Assembly (NCBI RefSeq): GCF_003144405.1
Contig: NZ_PENW01000034.1
Span: 197,788 to 234,296, forward strand
Reading direction: 5' to 3'
Source of the DNA: Proteus cibi
Lineage (GTDB): Bacteria; Pseudomonadota; Gammaproteobacteria; Enterobacterales; Enterobacteriaceae
Length of the DNA stretch: 36,509 nucleotides
The notes below the pieces were generated by a model, which was not told the DNA's origin, did no database searches, and saw nothing but the letters and a program-made list of their open reading frames with translations. Position 1 is the first letter of the stretch, and each line of letters begins with the position of its first letter. Shown one piece after another: positions 18,423 through 27,118 of this stretch. Position numbers and translations under genes: made by a program.

Positions 18423-19576
18423 TGTTTAAGCGGTTTCTTTTTATCAACACCCTTGTCTTCTTCTTATTTATTGCGGGTTGCACGCAAGTTACACCAGTTA
18501 AATCTTTGCATGCCAATCTTGATAGTGTTACCCACGAAGAAGCAACTCAACTTTGGCAAACACCTGCACCGTTAACCGCCCCCAATGGTTTAAGACCTTG
18601 TTGCGCCTTTGGTTACGACTTAAAAGTGAAAGCGTTCGAAATTCCTATCCCTTTTTATCGTATTGATAACGTTGTTGAAGCTTCCGCATTGGGCAATCAT
18701 CGTTATAACGACAGTTTTTGGTTAGGTACAGGAGCCGTATTAGGCTTAGGAAGTGAACAATCAGGCGTAATTTATTCTCACAAAGGGGGCTTTCTTGATA
18801 TCGCCCATATTCGTGATACAGCGGACTACACTTATTATCTCTTTAGTCATATCTATCCCAAATTAGGTCAAGAGTGGACGTTAACGCTAAGTGATGAGTT
18901 GGCACAACGTAAAATCCACTTTAATGCATTTACGCCACCTAAAAACGAATTAGAGCGTTATACTTTAAGCGCTTATCTTGCCGCACATCTCGGTTATCGC
19001 CTTGCTGTATGGCATGAAATTGCACAATGGTATGGTTTTCGTTCTGTTCCCGGTTTTTCGGAAGGTATTTCAGCATTTTCACCCGAAGATCTTTATTCCA
19101 ATTTAATTGGCGCAAGACTTTCGCTTACACTGATCTTAAAGGGTCATGCCACCAGCCTTGAGCAATATAATCAATCAATGCAGGGTATTATTCCTTCTGC
19201 GCTTTACCAATTAGAAGCTCAACCTCGCCAATTAACACAACAATGGTTTGATGTTATTGATGGACAATGGTGGGATAGTCAGCAACGAGTACCTGATAAA
19301 TTTCTCGTTTTAATGCGTGATTATCATATCTCAGACCAACGCTATCCCGTGTTACCTTTCGAGGAAATAACACCACCTCACTACCTCACTTTACCTAGTG
19401 CTTATTCTGGTTACGTTTTAGAACAATTAGCAGAATTTCAGCTTTGGCCAACAAAGGAAATGGAGAATTTACCTTACCCTAAAACCTACTGGAGCGAAGC
19501 GGATTTCACTGATTTAACAGAAAAAGCGCGTGAAATTGATAACAAAACTAGACCAAAAACAACAAAAACTGACTAA
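18422..19576 (+). CDS. DUF4056-like lipoprotein, unknown function
   Basis: Lipoprotein of 384 aa. The signal ends in the lipobox FIAGC with Cys20. I start at the ATG sharing a base with the preceding TGA (TGATG); the TTG one codon earlier is less likely. The mature part resembles the DUF4056 family. Invariant-looking polar residues cluster: His120, Asp126 and His129 in HKGGFLDIAHIRD, then His198-Glu199 in AVWHEIAQWYG, then SPEDLYSNLIG. Such a set could bind a metal or form a catalytic site, but no enzymatic activity is established that I know of. It follows two outer-membrane barrels in a one-base-overlap operon, so it may process or deliver something at the outer membrane. Confidence 0.75.
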   Translation: MFKRFLFINTLVFFLFIAGCTQVTPVKSLHANLDSVTHEEATQLWQTPAPLTAPNGLRPCCAFGYDLKVKAFEIPIPFYRIDNVVEASALGNHRYNDSFWLGTGAVLGLGSEQSGVIYSHKGGFLDIAHIRDTADYTYYLFSHIYPKLGQEWTLTLSDELAQRKIHFNAFTPPKNELERYTLSAYLAAHLGYRLAVWHEIAQWYGFRSVPGFSEGISAFSPEDLYSNLIGARLSLTLILKGHATSLEQYNQSMQGIIPSALYQLEAQPRQLTQQWFDVIDGQWWDSQQRVPDKFLVLMRDYHISDQRYPVLPFEEITPPHYLTLPSAYSGYVLEQLAEFQLWPTKEMENLPYPKTYWSEADFTDLTEKAREIDNKTRPKTTKTD

Positions 19577-19806
19577 ATAACATACAAAATTGACACATTA
19601 AAAATGCTTAATTTTACTAAATTTAGGTTAAGTCACCCCATTTTCGATAAGATAAATTTAAGTATAAGGTAAAAAAGCACTTTTTGTTAAAGGAAGAAAG
19701 CGATTATAAAACGAGGCTTTCCAGTAAAACTTATACATTTATTTAACAAATCACTCGTAGTTATCCTAATGTGAGGCGATATTTTGTAGCTATGAAAAAA
19801 GTAATT

Positions 19807-19846
19807 TGCTAGTATTCGTTCGATTTTTATCCAGTTAAACGAGGAG
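19807..19846 (+). promoter_or_regulatory. Candidate extended -10 promoter and ribosome site of the Bax-like gene
   Basis: TGCTAGTAT at 19807-19815 fits an extended -10 (TG-N-TAGTAT), and no strong -35 is visible. GAGGAG at 19841-19846 is a strong Shine-Dalgarno site 5 bases before the ATG at 19852. The rest of the gap of about 275 bp after the DUF4056-like gene is AT-rich and shows no gene. Confidence 0.35.
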
Positions 19847-19851
19847 AAGCA

Positions 19852-20646
19852 ATGCCCTCTCAATTGATGAGGACAAGTGCCGTCTTCGCTTTCTTGATTT
19901 CACTACTCTTTACTGGTGTAAGCTTCGCTTCAACCAGTACCGGCAGTTCCCAGATGCTGCAAGCGTATTCTTTCAAAAGCACGTCAACACCGTTGCCAGA
20001 TTTGAAAAAATACCCTTCGGGAACACAGCGTAAGAAAGCGTTTTTAAATGTCATAGTTCCTATTATTGACAATGTTAATAATAAGATTATGAGAGATCGT
20101 GAGTGGTTAACCGCTCAACGTAAAGCCCAGCACTGGGGCAGCGCAGATTTGAAAAAATTGCGTGAAATCTGTCAATACTATGGCGTTACATGTACCAGCC
20201 CGAAAAAAGTAAATTGGGATTCGTTATTAACTCGCGTTGACATTATTCCGACACACTTTGTCGCAACGCAAGCTGCAACGGAATCTGGCTGGGGAACATC
20301 GAAGTTGGCACAACAAAATAATAATCTATTCGGTATGCGATGTGGGAGTCAGTCTTGCAATAATGTTCCAGGGAAAACCAAAGGCTATGCAGCCTACCCT
20401 GATATTGAAGGCTCAGTGATTGCTTATATGCGTAATCTTAATACGCACCGCGCCTATAATTCATTGCGCTCCTCAAGAGCACAGCAAAGAATGACGCAGC
20501 AACAACTCGACTCTCGCCAGTTAATCACTGACTTGAAAGGTTACTCAGAATTGGGTTCAAGTTATAACGATTATCTGACCGAAATGTTCGACTCAAATAA
20601 AAAACTGATCACTCAAGTTCAGTTGCAGTCGAAGCAAGATAGCTAA
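19852..20646 (+). CDS. bax: Bax-like N-acetylglucosaminidase (glucosaminidase domain)
   Basis: Exported protein of 264 aa resembling E. coli Bax. The signal peptide is MPSQLMRTSAVFAFLISLLFTGVSFAS. A glucosaminidase (GH73-type, lysozyme-like) domain covers about residues 125-255, with the signature FVATQAATESGWGTSKLAQQ (probable catalytic Glu144) and NNLFGMRC. Members of this family cut the glycan strands of peptidoglycan; Bax itself is little characterised. It has its own strong ribosome site and is closed by a strong terminator, so it is probably monocistronic. The next genes O-acetylate and de-O-acetylate peptidoglycan, a modification that limits muramidases, so the neighbourhood is concerned with wall turnover. 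Confidence 0.88.
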   Translation: MPSQLMRTSAVFAFLISLLFTGVSFASTSTGSSQMLQAYSFKSTSTPLPDLKKYPSGTQRKKAFLNVIVPIIDNVNNKIMRDREWLTAQRKAQHWGSADLKKLREICQYYGVTCTSPKKVNWDSLLTRVDIIPTHFVATQAATESGWGTSKLAQQNNNLFGMRCGSQSCNNVPGKTKGYAAYPDIEGSVIAYMRNLNTHRAYNSLRSSRAQQRMTQQQLDSRQLITDLKGYSELGSSYNDYLTEMFDSNKKLITQVQLQSKQDS

Positions 20647-20670
20647 GCATTAACAAGCTTTCATCTGACA

Positions 20671-20710
20671 AAAAGCCACTTTTCTATCTAGAGAAAAGTG
20701 GCTTTTATTT
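20671..20710 (+). terminator. Intrinsic terminator after the Bax-like gene
   Basis: A perfect 14-bp stem, AAAAGCCACTTTTC (20671-20684) with GAAAAGTGGCTTTT (20693-20706), has an 8-base loop and a T-rich tail. It lies 25 bp after the stop codon. Confidence 0.93.
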
Positions 20711-20809
20711 ATCACAAGATAATCTTTTGATTGAAAGCCTGCTTAGAATTCATAATATATGGGGTAACACGTTTGGTATGACTTTTAAATCACACCCTTA
20801 GAGCCCTTT

Positions 20810-22228
20810 ATGAATTTTTTTTCATTCGAGTTTCTCGGAGCCTTTGTTAGTTTTTTTGTTCTATACTGGCTCTTTCAAAAGCACGTTAAGATCCAAAATA
20901 TTCTACTGATTACAGTCAGTTACGCTTTTCTTTTTTATGCGGATTATCGCCCTGCGATAATCTTATTAAGCTATACGCTCTTTATTTATTTACTGGCGAA
21001 TATATTAACTAAGTACACATCCTCTAAAGTCATATACTGGCTATTAGGATTACTCGTTGCGGTCTATTTTACTGCCTTTAAATATTACTCCTTTTTCCAA
21101 GAAACACTGACACAAGCATTCCAGCAATGGGGACTCAGTATTGAGTTGCCTCTTATTGAGTTGCTTGCGCCATTAGGACTCTCTTTCTATATTTTCCATT
21201 CAGTCAGTTATGTGGTTTCTATTTGCCGTAAAGAGATCCCGAAAGCGCCATTTTTGGATGTCGTTCTTTACTTGTGCTTTTTCCCAAGCATCGTCGCAGG
21301 CCCCATTAATCGCGCGAAAGAGTTTCTCCCGCAAATCCAGGCACCGACACGTAAAATCATTGATTATAAAGGGGCGATAATGCTAATTGTTTTAGCTATC
21401 GCAAAACTCTTTTGGTTAAGTGGTTGGTTCTCAACAAACTATGTCGATCCGGTATTTAATGCCCCCGATTTAGCGCAAAGTGGACAAGTCCTCACGGCGG
21501 TTTATGCCTACGCATGGCATATCTATTTCAACTTCTCGGGTTATACCAACCTTGTTACAGGGATTGCTTTATTACTGGGCTTTGTCGTACCTCGTAACTT
21601 TAATGCGCCATATTTAGCGATAAACTTAGCCGATTTCTGGCGTCGCTGGCACATCAGTTTATCTACCTTTATTCGTGATTACGTCTATATTCCTTTAGGG
21701 GGTAATCGTAAAGGCGTGATTAGACAAAACATGAATGCCTTTGCCGCAATGGTGATTTCTGGATTATGGCACGGCGCTGCAATGACCTTTATTATTTGGG
21801 GGGCGATTCACGGGATGGGTGTGGTGTTATTGAATATTAAACACCGTCTCTTTCCAGCGAAAAAAAATGCCCCACCTAGTGCACTATCATCATTAAATAT
21901 GTTGTTGTCGTGGATAATCACGTTCCACTTTGTTTGTTTTGCGTGGATCTTTTTCCGCAGTCAAACTGTGGGAGATGCTTTAGTCTTAATACAGCAACTC
22001 TTTAGTGCAGGTGCTTGGGCATCATTGCAAGCAGAAGGCTTAACCCTCTTTATGTTCTGGGGACTTTTCTTACTTTACCCTTGCTTTGTAACATTAAAGG
22101 ATATTGTGGCTCGTCTTGAGAAAAAAGTGCCGTGGTATGTTTATCCTCTACCACTTGCGTTGATCCTCACAATTATTTTCATGTTGTCTCCAGATGGGGT
22201 GCCAGGATTTATTTATGCCAGCTTTTGA
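20810..22228 (+). CDS. patA: MBOAT O-acyltransferase, PatA-like (peptidoglycan O-acetylation)
   Basis: Polytopic membrane protein of 472 aa of the MBOAT/AlgI family. About ten hydrophobic segments span the protein. The two conserved MBOAT histidines are visible: His281 in DFWRRWHISLSTFIRDYVYIPLGG and His321 in ISGLWHGAAMTFIIWG. PatA-type proteins move acetyl groups from the cytoplasm across the inner membrane for transfer to the C6 hydroxyl of N-acetylmuramic acid. The next two genes encode a periplasmic-facing SGNH transferase (PatB-like) and an SGNH esterase (Ape-like), the classic peptidoglycan O-acetylation set of Gram-negative bacteria. AlgI/alginate acetylation is the alternative, but no alginate genes are present. 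Confidence 0.88.
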   Translation: MNFFSFEFLGAFVSFFVLYWLFQKHVKIQNILLITVSYAFLFYADYRPAIILLSYTLFIYLLANILTKYTSSKVIYWLLGLLVAVYFTAFKYYSFFQETLTQAFQQWGLSIELPLIELLAPLGLSFYIFHSVSYVVSICRKEIPKAPFLDVVLYLCFFPSIVAGPINRAKEFLPQIQAPTRKIIDYKGAIMLIVLAIAKLFWLSGWFSTNYVDPVFNAPDLAQSGQVLTAVYAYAWHIYFNFSGYTNLVTGIALLLGFVVPRNFNAPYLAINLADFWRRWHISLSTFIRDYVYIPLGGNRKGVIRQNMNAFAAMVISGLWHGAAMTFIIWGAIHGMGVVLLNIKHRLFPAKKNAPPSALSSLNMLLSWIITFHFVCFAWIFFRSQTVGDALVLIQQLFSAGAWASLQAEGLTLFMFWGLFLLYPCFVTLKDIVARLEKKVPWYVYPLPLALILTIIFMLSPDGVPGFIYASF

Positions 22229-23417
22229 TTTCTGCTCAAACTTAAAAAAGACAGCAAAAGTTGCCTTAATGGTGCTATTTAGCACCCTCTTTCTGATTTG
22301 GCTAAACCAAACATCACTAGAGCGTTTTTGGCAACAACAATATCATCGCCCTGCTCCTTGGTCTGGGCTTTCTCACTATTATGCATGGCAGTTGGGTGGA
22401 CAACTGCGTGACGGTGTATTTGTTGCGGTAGAAAGCTATGGAGATTACCTGCAAGTTAATCATCCTGATAATCAAGCAAAACCCATCGTACAAAGCGCAG
22501 TGCCTGAGCAACTTCCTGAAGGCTTTGCTGTCGGCCTACACTTCTTTAACGGTTATACACGACCCGCATCACAATTAACGCAACGCTTTCCTCAATTATT
22601 AGAGCGTAAGCAAGCAATTGGTGGGTTACCTTACCATTCGGTTACGGATGTGTCTGATGCCGCATTAGAGGCTTTAAAACCGATTGTCCCCAAAACAGAA
22701 ATTATTTTATCACCCGAAGATAAAGTGTTATTTGCAGGTGATTCAATGATGCAAGGTGTCGCACCATTACTTAAACGCCAACTGCAAACGGATTACAACA
22801 TCAGCAGTATCGATTTAAGTAAACAAAGTACAGGACTTGCCTATCCACGCTTTTTCAATTGGCCACAAACCATTGCAACACGTTTAGCCAGTGACGACGC
22901 CATTAAATTATTAGTGGTCTTTTTAGGTCCTAACGATCCTTGGGATATGCCACCTGATGGCGGAGGGCGTTACTTAAAATTTGCAAGTGAAGCGTGGGAA
23001 TCAACCTACCGAGCACGTATTGCAAGCATTCTAGAAAATGCCAGACAAAATAATGTCACGGTTATTTGGGTTGGACCACCGAATATGCGTAAGCAGAAGT
23101 TATCTGAAGGGATGGCATATCTTGATAAACTTTACCGTGAAGAAGCGGAGAAAATGGGCGAAATTTACCTTTCAGTCAATGATATGTTTAAATACGAGAA
23201 AGATATTTATTCTGATTATATGGGTGATGGTAGCAGTCGTGTTAAGTTAAGAGCGGGTGATGGCATTCATTTTAGTTTAAAAGGTCAACAAATTATTGCC
23301 CAACACGTATTCTCACGTATTCATCTTCAAGAAAAAATTAAAGAAGATAATGCAGTCGATGATGTAAAAGATAAAAATACGGTTATTGTAAATGAAACAA
23401 ATAGCGCACATCCTTAA
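22215..23417 (+). CDS. patB: SGNH/DUF459-type acetyltransferase, PatB-like
   Basis: Protein of 400 aa with an N-terminal membrane anchor (about residues 14-30, AKVALMVLFSTLFLIWL) and a periplasmic SGNH-hydrolase fold. Catalytic residues are Ser177 (FAGDSMMQG), Asn240 in block III (LGPND), and Asp349/His352 (GDGIHFS). PatB-type enzymes use acetyl groups delivered by PatA to O-acetylate peptidoglycan. I moved the start to the ATG at 22215, which has AGGA 7-8 bases upstream; an earlier ATG at 22194 has no ribosome site. It overlaps patA by 14 bp and the following gene by 26 bp. An SGNH fold alone does not separate transferase from esterase; gene order favours transferase. Confidence 0.84.
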   Translation: MPAFDFCSNLKKTAKVALMVLFSTLFLIWLNQTSLERFWQQQYHRPAPWSGLSHYYAWQLGGQLRDGVFVAVESYGDYLQVNHPDNQAKPIVQSAVPEQLPEGFAVGLHFFNGYTRPASQLTQRFPQLLERKQAIGGLPYHSVTDVSDAALEALKPIVPKTEIILSPEDKVLFAGDSMMQGVAPLLKRQLQTDYNISSIDLSKQSTGLAYPRFFNWPQTIATRLASDDAIKLLVVFLGPNDPWDMPPDGGGRYLKFASEAWESTYRARIASILENARQNNVTVIWVGPPNMRKQKLSEGMAYLDKLYREEAEKMGEIYLSVNDMFKYEKDIYSDYMGDGSSRVKLRAGDGIHFSLKGQQIIAQHVFSRIHLQEKIKEDNAVDDVKDKNTVIVNETNSAHP

Positions 23418-24624
23418 GCGTAAAACGTTAGTCAGTAGCTCAATCATACTGGCTTTAGTTTCACTCTTAGTTGCTTGTAACCAAGACACTGAAAAAACAG
23501 TAAAGCTCCCCACACCAACAGTATTACCTGCTGATGGTTCAAGACAGCTTTATAACTATCATGATCCTAATTTTTCGGGCTTTGTTAAGAAATTACAGCA
23601 AGGTCGCCAAACTGTGCACATTGTTCAGTTAGGGGATTCCCATACAGCAGCTGATTTTTTCAGTGGCAAGTTGCGTGAACGTTTTCAGGCTGATTATGGT
23701 AATGGCGGTATTGGTTTTATTCCCCCAACCAATATCGCAGGTCAGCGTATTGCAAACGTACAATATCAGAGTGATAAGAAAGCGTGGACACTGCTTTCAA
23801 GCAGAAAAGATAGCGATCCTGATTTTCCATTAGGCGGTTTTATTAGTGAACCTCAAGCGAAATGGGCAAAATTACAGTTATCTGAAAACCCCGTGACTCA
23901 GCAACGCTATCAGTTACAAGCACTTTATAAAACGCCAACAACGGCTCAAGTGAATGTACAGTCATCGACAAGCAAAATCCTTTCCCTATCGCAAACACAA
24001 GGTAAATGGCAGTTTTCAAATCCAACAGCCATGACATTCCCTGTCAACATTACAGTGAGCAAAAACCAGCCTGTTAAATTAGGGGGTTGGTTGATCACCA
24101 ATCAACAACCTGGCGTCATGCTTTCCTCATTAGGCATTAATGGTGCCACTATCAATATGATGGATAGATGGGGCGCACAGTGGACTGAAACGTTAGGACA
24201 ATTGCAACCTGATATGGTGATTTTGGCTTACGGCACCAATGAAGCGTTCAATGATACCTTTGACTTAGTCGCTTATCGTCAGCAACTGACGGATAAAATT
24301 CGCCAAATTCGCCAGCAAGCACCTAATAGCGCAATTTTATTAATTGGACCTTCTGACTCAATCAAAAATAAAGACGCACTTGATTGCCGTTCACAACAGC
24401 CTCAATGGCTAAGTGATATTGTCAGAATTCAAAAAGAAGTCGCCCAACAAGAGAAAACCCTTTTTTGGGATTGGCGTAACTATATGGGTGGCGAGTGTTC
24501 AATAAAAGTGTGGGCGTTGTATGATTTAGCGAGACCCGATGGTGTTCATCTTTCTCGTGAAGGTTATGAAAGTAGTGCCAATACACTTTATAGCCAATTG
24601 AATACCTTAATAAACAAAGGCTGA
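23392..24624 (+). CDS. SGNH lipoprotein, Ape1-like peptidoglycan O-acetylesterase
   Basis: Lipoprotein of 410 aa with the lipobox LLVAC (Cys29). The SGNH catalytic set is visible: Ser83 in QLGDSHTAADFF, GTNEAFND as block III, and Asp383/His386 in RPDGVHLS. Between blocks I and III lies an insertion of about 130 residues rich in beta strands, as in Ape1 esterases that carry a carbohydrate-binding module there. These enzymes remove O-acetyl groups so that lytic transglycosylases can act. The operon therefore encodes both addition and removal. It overlaps patB by 26 bp and ends at a terminator. The role as esterase rather than second transferase follows from family resemblance and order. Confidence 0.82.
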   Translation: MKQIAHILKRKTLVSSSIILALVSLLVACNQDTEKTVKLPTPTVLPADGSRQLYNYHDPNFSGFVKKLQQGRQTVHIVQLGDSHTAADFFSGKLRERFQADYGNGGIGFIPPTNIAGQRIANVQYQSDKKAWTLLSSRKDSDPDFPLGGFISEPQAKWAKLQLSENPVTQQRYQLQALYKTPTTAQVNVQSSTSKILSLSQTQGKWQFSNPTAMTFPVNITVSKNQPVKLGGWLITNQQPGVMLSSLGINGATINMMDRWGAQWTETLGQLQPDMVILAYGTNEAFNDTFDLVAYRQQLTDKIRQIRQQAPNSAILLIGPSDSIKNKDALDCRSQQPQWLSDIVRIQKEVAQQEKTLFWDWRNYMGGECSIKVWALYDLARPDGVHLSREGYESSANTLYSQLNTLINKG

Positions 24625-24649
24625 TCCACTCAACTCTGTTCAACACACC

Positions 24650-24676
24650 AAAAGGAGCTTATCGCTCCTTTTTGAT
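24650..24676. terminator. Intrinsic terminator between the O-acetylation operon and the chemoreceptor gene
   Basis: An 8-bp perfect stem, AAAGGAGC (24651-24658) and GCTCCTTT (24664-24671), has a 5-base loop and a T-run on the plus strand. The A-rich left flank makes it likely to serve the convergent chemoreceptor gene too. Confidence 0.85.
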
Positions 24677-24691
24677 TTTTTATTTATCTAC

Positions 24692-25630
24692 TTAGTAAAT
24701 CTCGGAGTTTAATAAAACATCCACATACTTAATAACATTAACGCTGGCTTGTTCCATCTGTTCTATATATTGCGTTACGGCTTCTTGATCGCCATTTATA
24801 TTAGCGCTTAGTGCTAAACGTCCACATTCATGTACTAACTTATGTGGCTGTTCTAAACGCCGAAAAGCCTCTGTACCCGCAAATTTCCGTCCATCACCTT
24901 GGTAGTACCATTTACCTAAACGACACTCGGTATGCTGATTCACACAGTTTTCATTATCATTATTTAATAAATGAATATAAATAGCTTCTTTCCATAAAAC
25001 ATGATCAAGCTTAACGGTATTAAAAAACTGCTGCATCGACATAAATTGAAAGATATGTTTTAGCTCATTAGCCTGTTCTGATAGTGCGGCTAAATTTTTA
25101 TGCCCTTCAATCACCAGTTGTTTTACTTGTTGCAACTGCTGTTGATTCTTTAATGTATTTTCTTTTATTGGTACAAAACGTGTGCTGACATTATTGTTAA
25201 TTGAGGCTATCGCTGAAGCTTGTTGCTGAATTGCTAATGATAGCTTTTTCATTTCTTGCGCTAATACCGAAAACCCAGCCCCCTCTCGCCCTATATGTCC
25301 TGCTTCAATCGCGGAATTTATTGATAAAAGGTTCGCCTGACTAGAAAGCCTATCAATATTGCTGGCGCTCTCTTTAATTTTTTTCAGCCAACCTGAAAAA
25401 TTCTCTATCTCTTCATTACTCTGAGTAAAATGACCATCTATTTCATTAAAAAATGCAGTTAATGATTGCGCATTATCCAGCATATCTTTAAATAAATGCT
25501 CCATCTCATCCAATAACGCCAATTTGCCTTGCAGTTTTTGGCTGGAAGATAAAATAGAATCTCGGATCAACGTGATCGTATGAATATTACAATCCGTGTG
25601 TTTAATAAAAAGCGAATTATAGTCAACCAT
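24692..25630 (-). CDS. Short soluble chemoreceptor with C-terminal CZB zinc domain
   Basis: Cytoplasmic protein of 312 aa with no transmembrane or signal segment. Residues ~30-200 form a coiled coil that includes a shortened methyl-accepting signalling hairpin (NLLSINSAIEAGHIGREGAGF, followed by VLAQEMKKLSLAIQQQ), which in family proteins contacts CheA/CheW. Residues ~205-300 are a chemoreceptor zinc-binding (CZB) domain with ligands His210 (KLDHVLWK), Cys236 (ECRLGKWY), His263 and His267 (PHKLVHECG). CZB proteins such as TlpD and DgcZ respond to zinc or oxidants through the His3Cys site. The adaptation-helix region is much shorter than in full-length receptors. It stands alone, ending at a shared terminator; the ribosome site AAGG supports this start. 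Confidence 0.88.
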   Translation of the reverse strand: MVDYNSLFIKHTDCNIHTITLIRDSILSSSQKLQGKLALLDEMEHLFKDMLDNAQSLTAFFNEIDGHFTQSNEEIENFSGWLKKIKESASNIDRLSSQANLLSINSAIEAGHIGREGAGFSVLAQEMKKLSLAIQQQASAIASINNNVSTRFVPIKENTLKNQQQLQQVKQLVIEGHKNLAALSEQANELKHIFQFMSMQQFFNTVKLDHVLWKEAIYIHLLNNDNENCVNQHTECRLGKWYYQGDGRKFAGTEAFRRLEQPHKLVHECGRLALSANINGDQEAVTQYIEQMEQASVNVIKYVDVLLNSEIY

Positions 25631-25728
25631 ATATGATAGCCTTAAATGTGCCCACCTAATAAAGAAACCTATAGGTTAACGAGAAACGAGGTATTTTCTG
25701 TCATATTTGATAGCTATTTATAGCAATG

Positions 25729-25753
25729 AAAAAAGCGCGTCAAAAGACGCGCT
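25729..25753 (-). terminator. Intrinsic terminator of the gntKU operon
   Basis: An 8-bp GC-rich stem, AGCGCGTC (25734-25741) and GACGCGCT (25746-25753), has a 4-base loop followed on the minus strand by a T-run. It lies 27 bp after the gntU stop. Confidence 0.9.
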
Positions 25754-25780
25754 AATCATTTGAAACACAAAGATTGAAAA

Positions 25781-27118
25781 TTAAAGAAAAGCGAAGAAAA
25801 TCATACCGATCACCGCACCTGTTGTGCCAAGAATAGTTTCCATGAGTGACCATGTTTTTAAGGTTTGTGCTTCTGTTGCACCCGTAAATTTACCAAACAA
25901 CCAGAAACCTGAATCATTAACATGGCTAAGAATAATAGAGCCACCCGCGATACATACTGATAATGCCGCCATTTGAGCGCCACTGTAACCCAGCTCATTA
26001 ATAACAGGTAAAACTAAACCTACTGCGGTTAAACATGCAACCGTTGCTGAACCTTGAATAACACGTACTGCACCAGCGAGAATAAAACACGCTACTGCGA
26101 TTGGCATACCTGCACCAATTAACGCATTCCCTAATGCAGGACCCACACCTGAATCGACTAATACTTGCTTAAAGACACCACCAGCACCCGTCACTAATAA
26201 GATAATCCCAGCAGGTTGAATTGCCGCAGAACAAATCTCCATCACTTTTTCTTTACTCATACCACGGCGAATGGCTAAGCCATAAATAGCCACTAAACAA
26301 GCCACAAGAATAGCGATAAAAGGGTGCCCCACAAATTCAAGAATATTGTACAGATCTGAACCTTTTTCAACGAAACGCGCACCAATGGTTTTGCATCCCA
26401 CTAAAACTAAAGGTAATAACACCAGTGCAAGACTGAAACCAAAAGAAGGCATTTTATTCTGACCTAAACTCGGCTCTGATAAATCTTTTGGTAAGTCTAA
26501 CGTGACGTAACGGCTGATAAAGTTACCGAAAATAGGACCTGCTAATAACATTCCCGGAATTGCCGCACATAAACCAATTAAGATCATCCAACCAAAATCA
26601 GCATTCATTTGGTCAGCTAATAGCATTGGGGTGGGTCCTGGCAATAAGAAAGCCGCAGCACCGGCAACACCCGCAAAGAGAGGGATCGCCATTTTCACCA
26701 CATTGCCACCGGTACGGCGAGCAACAGCGAATACAACACCAATTAATAAGACAACGGCAACATCAAAGAACAGAGGTAGAGCACAAATTAAACCGGCAAT
26801 ACCTAATGCGTAGTTGGCTCGTTTCTCTCCAAAATATTTTAATAATCGCACTGCGATTTGGTCTAATGCCCCGGTTTCATGTAGCACCTTACCAAACATT
26901 GCACCCAGCGCGACAACGATCGAGAGGAAACCTAAAGTACCGCCCATGCCGTTTTGCATGGTTTGGGTGATTTTCTCCAAAGGCATACCTGAGAAAATAC
27001 CTGCGCCAATGGCAACAATCATTAATGCAATAAAAGCATGTAAACGTGCATACATCACAAAAAAGAGCAGTAATAAAACAGAGCCAACTGCCGTTAGCAC
27101 CAGTGTTAATGTACTCAT
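25781..27118 (-). CDS. gntU: Gluconate permease GntU (GntP family)
   Basis: Inner-membrane gluconate/H+ symporter, 445 aa, with about 12-14 hydrophobic segments. It matches E. coli GntU closely from the first residues (TLTLVLTAVGSVLLLLF), through QNGMGGTLGFLSIVVALGAM and ADFGWMILIGLCAAIPGM, to HVNDSGFWLFGKFTGATEAQ. Length equals that of GntU (446 aa), and the sequence is closer to it than to what I recall of GntT. The start overlaps the gntK stop by 4 bp, so uptake and phosphorylation are translationally coupled. Regulation should come from the GntR double operator upstream of gntK. No truncation is seen. Confidence 0.96.
   Translation of the reverse strand: MSTLTLVLTAVGSVLLLLFFVMYARLHAFIALMIVAIGAGIFSGMPLEKITQTMQNGMGGTLGFLSIVVALGAMFGKVLHETGALDQIAVRLLKYFGEKRANYALGIAGLICALPLFFDVAVVLLIGVVFAVARRTGGNVVKMAIPLFAGVAGAAAFLLPGPTPMLLADQMNADFGWMILIGLCAAIPGMLLAGPIFGNFISRYVTLDLPKDLSEPSLGQNKMPSFGFSLALVLLPLVLVGCKTIGARFVEKGSDLYNILEFVGHPFIAILVACLVAIYGLAIRRGMSKEKVMEICSAAIQPAGIILLVTGAGGVFKQVLVDSGVGPALGNALIGAGMPIAVACFILAGAVRVIQGSATVACLTAVGLVLPVINELGYSGAQMAALSVCIAGGSIILSHVNDSGFWLFGKFTGATEAQTLKTWSLMETILGTTGAVIGMIFFAFL

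Noticed and set aside
22194-22214. Upstream ATG start for the PatB-like gene
   Set aside because: There is no ribosome site and it overlaps patA more deeply; the ATG at 22215 has AGGA at good spacing.
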